This document shows, piece after piece, positions 44,461 to 64,000 of a stretch of DNA of 64,000 nt. The notes below the pieces were generated by a model. That model saw nothing but the letters and a program-made list of their open reading frames with translations, did no database searches and had not been told where the DNA came from. The position numbers were made by a program, and so were the translations under genes. Source of the DNA: Atrina japonica (lineage: Eukaryota > Mollusca > Bivalvia > Pterioida > Pinnidae); the NCBI GenBank assembly GCA_030159075.1, contig BROG01000509.1, forward strand, positions 306,501-370,500, given 5' to 3'. Position 1 is the stretch's first letter. Every line of letters starts with the position of its first letter.

Positions 44461-45015
44461 CAGACCGACTCCATCGGACATGTAAAGTACTAGATTCACT
44501 CATGCAACGGCACACTCCGCATCAGTGACAGACCGACTCCATCGGACATGTAAATTACTAGATTCACTCATGCAACGGCACACTCCGCATCAGTGACAGA
44601 CCGACTCCATCGGACATGTAAAGTACTAGATTCACTCATGCAACGGCACACTCCGCATCAGTGACAGACCGACTCCATCTGACATGTAAAGTACTAGATT
44701 CACTCATGCAACGGCACACTCCGCATCAGAGACAGACCGACTCCATCGGACATGTAAAGTACTAGATTCACTCATGCAACGGCACACTCCGCATCAGAGA
44801 CAGACCGACTCCATCGGACATGTAAAGTACTAGATTCACTCATGCAACGGCACACTCCGCATCAGTGACAGACCGACTCCATCGGACATGTAAAGTACTA
44901 GATTCACTCATGCAACGGCACACTCCGCATCAGTGACAGACCGACTCCATCGGACATGTAAAGTACTAGATTCACTCATGCAACGGCACACTCCGCATCA
45001 GTGACAGACCAAATC
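44436..45015 (+). repeat. 68-bp tandem array derived from the HSF stop region
   Basis: About eight near-identical units starting CTCATGCAACGGCACACTCC then GCATCAGTGACAGACCGACT. The first, coding copy (CTCATGCAACAGCATACTCC) overlaps the last codons and stop. The array extends into what should be 3' UTR. Confidence 0.96.
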
Positions 45016-46260
45016 CATCTGACATGTATTGTACTGGATTCACTCATACAACAGCATACTCTGCATCAGTGACATATTGACTCATCAGAAATGTACTGTT
45101 CTAGATTTAATCATACAACAGCATACTCCAGATCAGTGACAGACTCCATCAGAAATGTACTGTACAACAGTAAACTCTGCATCAGTGAAATACGGACTCC
45201 ATCAGAAATGTACAGTAGTAGATTCAATCATATATAACAGAATACTCCTTCAGATATGTACTTTACTGGATGCACTCATATAACAGCTTACAGAACCAGA
45301 AATGTACCATCCTGGATTCAGCAATATACTCCACCAGAAGTGCACTTTACTGGATCTGTCAGAAGTTTATTGTAGTCGATTTGCTCGTATAAATAGCTAA
45401 CTCCACATCAGCAAGACATGCTCCACCAGAAGTGTACTTTAGTTGATTCACTGAACCAATAGCCCAACCCACATCGTAAAGACATGCCCCACCAAGTGTA
45501 CTGTACTGGATTCACTCATACAACAGAAGTGTACTGTACTGGATTCACTCATACAACAGTTGTGTACTGTACTGGATTCACTCATACAACAGTTGTGTAC
45601 TGTACTGGATTCACTCATGCAACAGAAGTGTACTGTACTGGATTCACTCATACAACAGTTGTGTACTGTATTGGATTCACTCATACAACAGAAGTGTACT
45701 GTACTGGATTGACTCATACAACAGTTGTGTACTGTACTGGATTGACTCATACAACAGTTGTGTACTGTACTGGATTGACTCATACAACAGTTGTGTACTG
45801 TACTGGATTGACTCATACAACAGTTGTGTACTGTACTGGATTGACTCATACAACAGAAGTGTACTGTACTGGATTCACTCATACAACAGTTGTGTACTGT
45901 ACTGGATTCACTCATTCAATGGCACACTCCACATCAGTAAAACATGCTTCACCAGAACTGTACTTTAGTTGATTCACTCATCCAAAGGCACACTCCACAT
46001 CATAAAGACATGCTCCATCAGAAGTGTACTTTAATTGATTCACTCATCCAATGGCACACTCCACATCATAAAGACATGCTTCATCTGAAGTGTACAATAC
46101 TGGATTGACTCAACGTAACACTCCACATCAATAAGACATGCTCCACCAGAAGTGTACTTTAGTTGATTCACTCCACATCATAAGGATGTGCTCCATCAGA
46201 AGTGTACAATACTGGATTCATTCACTCAACAGCACAATCCATAAGAGTGACACATGGGCT
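45016..46260 (+). repeat. Degenerate 68-bp relatives with a 33-bp sub-array
   Basis: Decayed units (ATTCACTCATACAACAGCAT, GACATGCTCCACCAGAAGTG) surround a clean 33-bp array at about 45490..45917, unit GTGTACTGTACTGGATTCAC with CATACAACAG. About 13 copies. The 33-bp unit is a piece of the 68-bp unit. Open frames of 155-162 residues on both strands are repeat artefacts. Confidence 0.92.
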
Positions 46261-47368
46261 CTATCAGAAGAGCACTGTAGTGTCCTTTAGAAAGTTACTG
46301 TATACAAGTTATTTACAGGTTCCTTTCAGAACTTGGCATTGAACTAAGTAATGAATTTAAAACTATCAACACAAAACAACTACTAGTACCATTGAAATAC
46401 AGTAAAAATTCTTAAATGCCCAAATTTCAATTGCCACCTTGCTTAAGGCCACAATTTTTAAAAGTCAATTTTTCAAATTTTCTCTATAATTTCGTTTAAG
46501 GTTTCCATCAAATGATCACCAAACCCCTTTATAATGCCAAATTTTGGCTAAACTAATGGTGGCGGTATAACAAGGTTTTACTGTAATATAAGCATACAAT
46601 ATTGTATCTGCCACAGCAGCCGTCAGCTTGACATATGAGCGGCACAAGTAATCTTATTTCTCGTGGTTGTTTAGTACAAGAAGAAAAAGTTTTCTCTTCG
46701 CCATTTCATCGTCAATTAATTTTTCTCTTTTTCTGTTTCACACATTTCAAAACTCAATCTTTAACTCACTGACCCCTATAGCCACAATTGGACTCTCCCA
46801 AGTGAAAGAACGATAAAGTCCACTGTCAAATTTTAGGGTTGTGTGATTTAAAATCCAAATTTTGTAATAATTTTTCATGCAATTTTAACTTGTTCACTCC
46901 CCAATTATAACATCAGACCATACTATTTATTGACTTGGGTGAGTCTAAATGTGATCACAGGGGTTGACGAGTTAAATAATTCTTCTGTAAATCTGTTTAG
47001 CTTTGAAAACATAATAACATATTTTTTTGATAATATTATTTATTTTGTTATAACATTAACAAGTAATCTATCCATGCTGTTAAACAGAAACAAAAGTCAA
47101 ATAAAAACTGTATATATCTATACCAGATTCTTCTGGGACTAAAACTCCTGTTATGTTCCATTTTATGTCAGGTTCTACAATGAAACCTGTCTTGAAAGAC
47201 CACCTGTCATAAAAGACCAAATTTATAAAATCGTTTAGTTAGATAATTCTTTCATTATGACCTCTGTCGAGTCTTGAGAACCACATTTGCGTGTAAGACT
47301 GAATGGTCTCCCAAGGCAGAATCTGCTGTATTGGGTATGAGTAACCAAACATTTGCATACTTTAGTAT
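46261..47368. other. Tail-to-tail intergenic region, dispersed repeats
   Basis: Contains the MITE pair copy 46399..46584, a longer TTAACTCA-type palindrome at about 46762..46976 and a MITE-like GAAACCTGTCTTGAAAGACC repeat at 47170..47325. No gene. Confidence 0.6.
46399..46584. mobile_element. MITE, second copy of the 957 family
   Basis: ACAGTAAAAATTC ... AAGGTTTTACTGT ends; shares CCCCTTTATAATGCCAAATT with 957..1092. Confidence 0.65.
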
Positions 47369-48395
47369 TACCGTATTTTATGGCCTATAGGTCAATGTTG
47401 GGGATAGGTCGAATGGCCGATTTTTGGCAAAATTCCAGGTTTAAGTATTAGATAAGTCGAAGTGGAGGACAGGTCGATGTCGGCAGAGATGGAAACATGA
47501 ATGGGAGAACACAAAAATACATCGTTTATGTTTAATAACTGGTGCTAACACGATGGTAGCCTACTAAAAATATCAGAGTGATAGGCCTATTTTACGGTAA
47601 CATTATTAAATAGGAGTGATTAAAAAGCATAGAAGTTGCATTTTATCATATTTCACATCACTTATATTACTCGTGTGTACTGATTATGTATACAAACATC
47701 GCCATTATGTTACCTGTCAAATCATCATTAAATTCTTTATGCTGTTTACACAAGCGACCTCAATCCTTGTCTTATCCTTACATTGGCCTAAATTTATTAT
47801 GCTGCTGCAATTGTCAACACAATTAAATACTCAGGTTTTTTTTTAAGTGTCAATTAATTTATGTAACACTTTTTCCCCAAAACTTTCCCAACTTCAAAGA
47901 CTGCCGCGCGATCCTTATCAGTTGAAGGTCACGTTCCAGTGAACACAGCTTGTAGTGTCCTGAAAGTCTGAATGAAAACTTCAACTTCACAGTGGGGTGC
48001 CGAGATAAGGGAATCATTCAAAAGTATAAACTGTCCGGTATAAATATAATGTAAACGATGTATTTTTATTACGCAGTTTCTGACACAGTCTTGAATCTCA
48101 ATGATATTGTAACGTGAAAGATCATTATTTTGTCACTTGATTATGAACACAGTGCATTACGCACACACTAGGTCACATTTAATAGTCCCTATTAAGTGTA
48201 AATACAAATGGGTGTTTGGGAGTAGGCCCCTAGATTATCCGTGTGAAAATGTTGAATTACGATGTTAAAATGAGGAATTGCAGATACAAGTTAAATATTT
48301 CACTATTTTTTTTAAGATAAGTCAATGCGGTGAATAGGTCGAGGTCACAACTTTGGAGAAAAAAAATATCGACCTATAGGCCGTAAAATACGGTA
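47369..48395. mobile_element. 1.03-kb TIR element, TACCGTATTTTA ends
   Basis: Left end TACCGTATTTTATGGCCTAT with AGGTC and right end GACCTATAGGCCGTAAAATA with CGGTA form about 25-bp inverted repeats. Subterminal repeats of ATAGGTCGAA type near both ends. The target may be TA. No transposase frame seen, so non-autonomous. Confidence 0.75.
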
Positions 48396-48734
48396 AACAT
48401 TAAAATAACTGAAATATATCACATGTAGGTATAGAATATCTCATGTTGTAACATACACTGGATTTTGCTTTGCAATCCAGACAGAAGACTGTATACAAAT
48501 CTTCGTTCTGCATGTTTCAACACATAAATCTATGATGAGTATGGCGAAAATATAAGATCAACACCCACTGAAGGAGATAACTAGACAAGTAAACATAGAA
48601 TTGATTGACCTGAAACAGTACACTATTTCTTGGTGTCCCAATAACAATGAATCCTAGCTAAAAACTGGAAATCTGACTATAACTGCAAACACGCACGCTG
48701 TTTATCTGACTGTCCAGCGTTTTTGTTGCCATAT

Positions 48735-61742
<13,008 letters not shown>

Positions 61743-62924
61743 GTTTGTGTATCTGCACTGGTCCTATCGAACTTCCCGCTTTTGATGTGATGACCTAATT
61801 AGTAATTTGAGATATTTAAATGAAAAATGAAAAATGTTAGGTGATAAAGAAATAAAAGACAACTATATATAAATACTGTAAAATAGCCTATAGTACCAGG
61901 ATTCTATTTCAAAAATATTTTTATATTGATAGATTGATCATTTTATATTTTTGACGGCGTGCATTATTCGCGTTGAAAATTAAGAGAAATGGAATGCCGT
62001 GCCCGAACTGCCTTGGTCCAGTTTTTGTTTTCGCTTCTACGACTAACACTTCTTCTCATGTTAGATAAAAAAAATGTTTACACGTATATCCTTTCTCTCG
62101 ATTTGTGTTGTTGTATAGAAAAATCAATTTGACACGATACCATTTTCATTTTCATACGTCAGTTGAATCTAGGGATGCATTTGTTACACCTAACCCACTA
62201 AGTAGGCCTACAAGTAAGACCACCGAACACTCGTATGGTTTTTAACAATCCAACACATGAAATACAAATCTCTAAGTCTGGTTTGTATATTTAGACATTT
62301 AGGCATTAATGGGTAACCGATAGTCCTTACACGAATACGCGAATGAATAAACAAAATTTTGCAAATTTTACTTACATTTTACTTACTACAGACATAGACG
62401 GGAATGAACTGCATATGGTGTACATCAGCGTCGGAAGCAAATTCAAAGTGGGGGCGGGAGGGCTAAACCAACTTAAAACACATACACACGCCATAGACGT
62501 CTGGGGGCTAAGCCCCAATTTTTTAACACCTATGTCTATCTATCTAGCCCCCCCCGGTTCCGACGCCTATGTTGTATGTATCCCGCAGATGATCCAATAT
62601 GCCAGATCATTTGATTCATATGCAGAGTCAAACTACGTATTGATAAGTAGTTGCCACAAGGATATCGGGAATCCCACTACCTTTTATACTACATACTTCG
62701 TTAAGTTCGATAATACGGCATATATTTAAAATCAGAAGGATATACATGTACCAATAAAATGTAAGTTGTATGTACTTGTACTGGAATATAATTTAATAGA
62801 ATTTTCATACAAACATATTTCATCCTTTAATGCTATCGTTAAGTATCCCCTGTCAAAAATAGTCAATTATACAACTTACAAAATCAGATACCTTTTTTCG
62901 AATTTGATTTATAGTTCTATCATG
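61743..62924. other. HAUS4/UBA2 head-to-head region, repeat remnant
   Basis: Expected promoter region for HAUS4. Part of it, about 62420..62575, is a dispersed repeat: CATCAGCGTCGGAAGCAAAT and GGTTCCGACGCCTATG near its two ends are inverted. The 128-residue open frame over it (62343..62729) is therefore not accepted as a gene. Confidence 0.5.
61773..61779 (-). promoter_or_regulatory. E2F-like site upstream of HAUS4
   Basis: TTCCCGC (GCGGGAA on the minus strand), 31-37 bp upstream of the proposed HAUS4 ATG. E2F sites are common at mitotic genes; a single 7-bp match is weak alone. Confidence 0.35.
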
Positions 62925-62975
62925 ATCACCACCACCACCTTCATCATCATTATCATCATCATCATCATCATCATT

Positions 62976-63009
<34 letters not shown>

Positions 63010-63588
63010 ACAACAACAACAAACAAAACAATCATCATCGTCATCATCATCAACAAACAAAATAATCATCATTATTACCACCATAATAATCATCATCATC
63101 ATCATAATCATCATCATCATCATCATCAACAAAACAAACAAAACAATCATCATCATCACCATCATCATCATCAACAAACAAAATAATTATCTTCACCATC
63201 ATCATCAACAACATCAACAAACAAAACAATAATCATCATCAACAAACAAAACAATCATCATCATCATCGTCATCGTCATCATCATCACTTAACAAAATAA
63301 TTATCATCATCATCATCATCATCAACAACATCAACAAACAAAACAATCATCATCATCACCATCACCATCATCATCACCATCACCACCACCATCATCATCA
63401 TCATCATCATCAACAACAACATCAACAAACAAAACAATTATCATCATCATCAACAATAACACAATCATCATATTATCATCATTATCAACATCATCATCTG
63501 CATCAGCATTATCAGCAACAGCAGCAACATCATCATCATCGTCGTCATCACAACCAGCAGCACTACCACCACCATCATCATCACAAAG
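62925..63588. repeat. (ATC)n/(AAC)n compound repeat upstream of UBA2
   Basis: About 660 bp of ATC triplets broken by AACAAACAAAACAATC modules, so it is a longer-period array built on a microsatellite. It ends about 45 bp before the UBA2 start codon. Confidence 0.95.
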
Positions 63589-63633
63589 GTGTTTTCGGGT
63601 TCGGTATTATCTTTTCATTTTATAATCATTGCA

Positions 63634-63774
63634 ATGGCGGCAATTAAAGGAGTGTTAAACGAAACTCTCAGGGAAAAAGTACAAAAATGCAAACTTCTTG
63701 TCGTTGGGGCAGGTGGCATCGGATGCGAACTTTTAAAAAACCTTGTACTGACAGGCTTTAGAACTATTGAAGTG
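63634..63774 (+). CDS. UBA2: UBA2 (SUMO-activating enzyme subunit 2), first exon
   Basis: Catalytic subunit of the SUMO E1, which with SAE1 adenylates SUMO and holds it on a cysteine. This exon gives 47 residues: [20 protein letters not shown], then the adenylate-binding motif [15 protein letters not shown] and [10 protein letters not shown], with GxGGxG intact. Vertebrate UBA2 has [18 protein letters not shown] at the same place. The start is the ATG in GCAATGGCGG; an upstream in-frame ATG exists at 63589 but adds a non-conserved stretch. Donor GTG|GTGAGC, phase 0. The rest of the gene, including the catalytic Cys, is off the right edge. Confidence 0.94.
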
Positions 63775-64000
63775 GTGAGCCGCCCGAAATCTTAACTATG
63801 GTTGTTAAACATACAATTCATTGTTCTGTCTTGTAAATTATGGCAGTGCTCCAGTATTGCAGTAGACTCATAGATTATAGTCTATACTGCAGTACGCCAG
63901 CAGTCTGGGTCACATTAATTGTGTCCTCTGGTTTTGACTGATTAAAACAAAATGGTTGAATCTTGCCTCCTAATTTTAAATAGCGATATTATAGGTTTTC
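63775..64000 (+). other. UBA2: UBA2 intron 1, start
   Basis: No exon or named element. Contains an imperfect hairpin around AGTATTGCAGTAGACT / AGTCTATACTGCAGTAC. Confidence 0.5.

Noticed and set aside
45448..45972. 155- and 162-residue open frames on opposite strands (SSTVHNCCM / VYCTGFTHTT repeats)
   Set aside because: Artefacts of the 33-bp array 3' of the HSF-type gene.
62343..62729. 128-residue frame, considered as a UBA2 or HAUS4 upstream exon
   Set aside because: Most of it overlaps a dispersed repeat with inverted GTCGGAA/TTCCGAC ends, and no splice phase fits either gene.
62853..63065. Poly-Asp or poly-Ile frames
   Set aside because: ATC microsatellite translation upstream of UBA2.

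Overview
This is a eukaryotic, AT-rich, intron-dense window. Its short split exons, a COG7/HAUS4/UBA2 gene set and several tRNA-derived SINE families (including one ending in a conserved GTGGGACGTTAAACAAC tail) suggest a lophotrochozoan, most likely a bivalve mollusc. I read the genes by chaining exons by hand with splice sites and codon phase, and by comparison with animal families I know. No search was run.

Layout: five protein genes in strictly alternating orientation. (1) + strand, left edge to 2029: the last two exons of an SLC7 LAT-type amino-acid transporter. (2) - strand, 36520 down to 11608: COG7, Golgi tethering complex subunit, with 22 coding exons resolved (about 753 codons); only the exon carrying the start Met is uncertain. 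(3) + strand, 39233 to 44460: a divergent heat-shock-factor-type DNA-binding protein, 5 exons, 528 aa. (4) - strand, 61742 down to 48735: HAUS4, augmin subunit, 9 exons, 359 aa. (5) + strand, 63634 to the right edge: first exon of UBA2, the SUMO E1 subunit. SLC7/COG7 and HSF/HAUS4 meet tail to tail; COG7/HSF and HAUS4/UBA2 are head to head. These genes do not form a pathway; they are ordinary housekeeping neighbours plus one transcription factor.

The unusual content is the repeat biology. At least three tandem arrays are seeded exactly on an exon/intron boundary, so that a functional 5' splice site, with or without the last exon codons, is repeated many times into the intron: 31-mers after the SLC7 exon (13 copies), 44-mers after COG7 exon 9 (about 29 copies, followed by about 39 diverged 37-mers), and 30-mers after COG7 exon 16 (about 35 copies). 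The exon 16 array is in frame and open for 12 decapeptide units, so use of downstream donors would lengthen COG7 without a frameshift. A fourth array copies the stop codon region of the HSF-type gene as 68-mers. Other arrays grow inside a MITE (33-mers) and inside a SINE (49-mers).

Mobile elements include two hAT-like insertions with 6-bp target duplications (one splitting a tandem array, one nested in a MITE), a 727-bp foldback element with an 11-bp target duplication, a 1.03-kb TIR element, several small MITE families and at least four SINE families. Nearly all other long open frames in the window are by-products of tandem repeats whose unit is a multiple of three.
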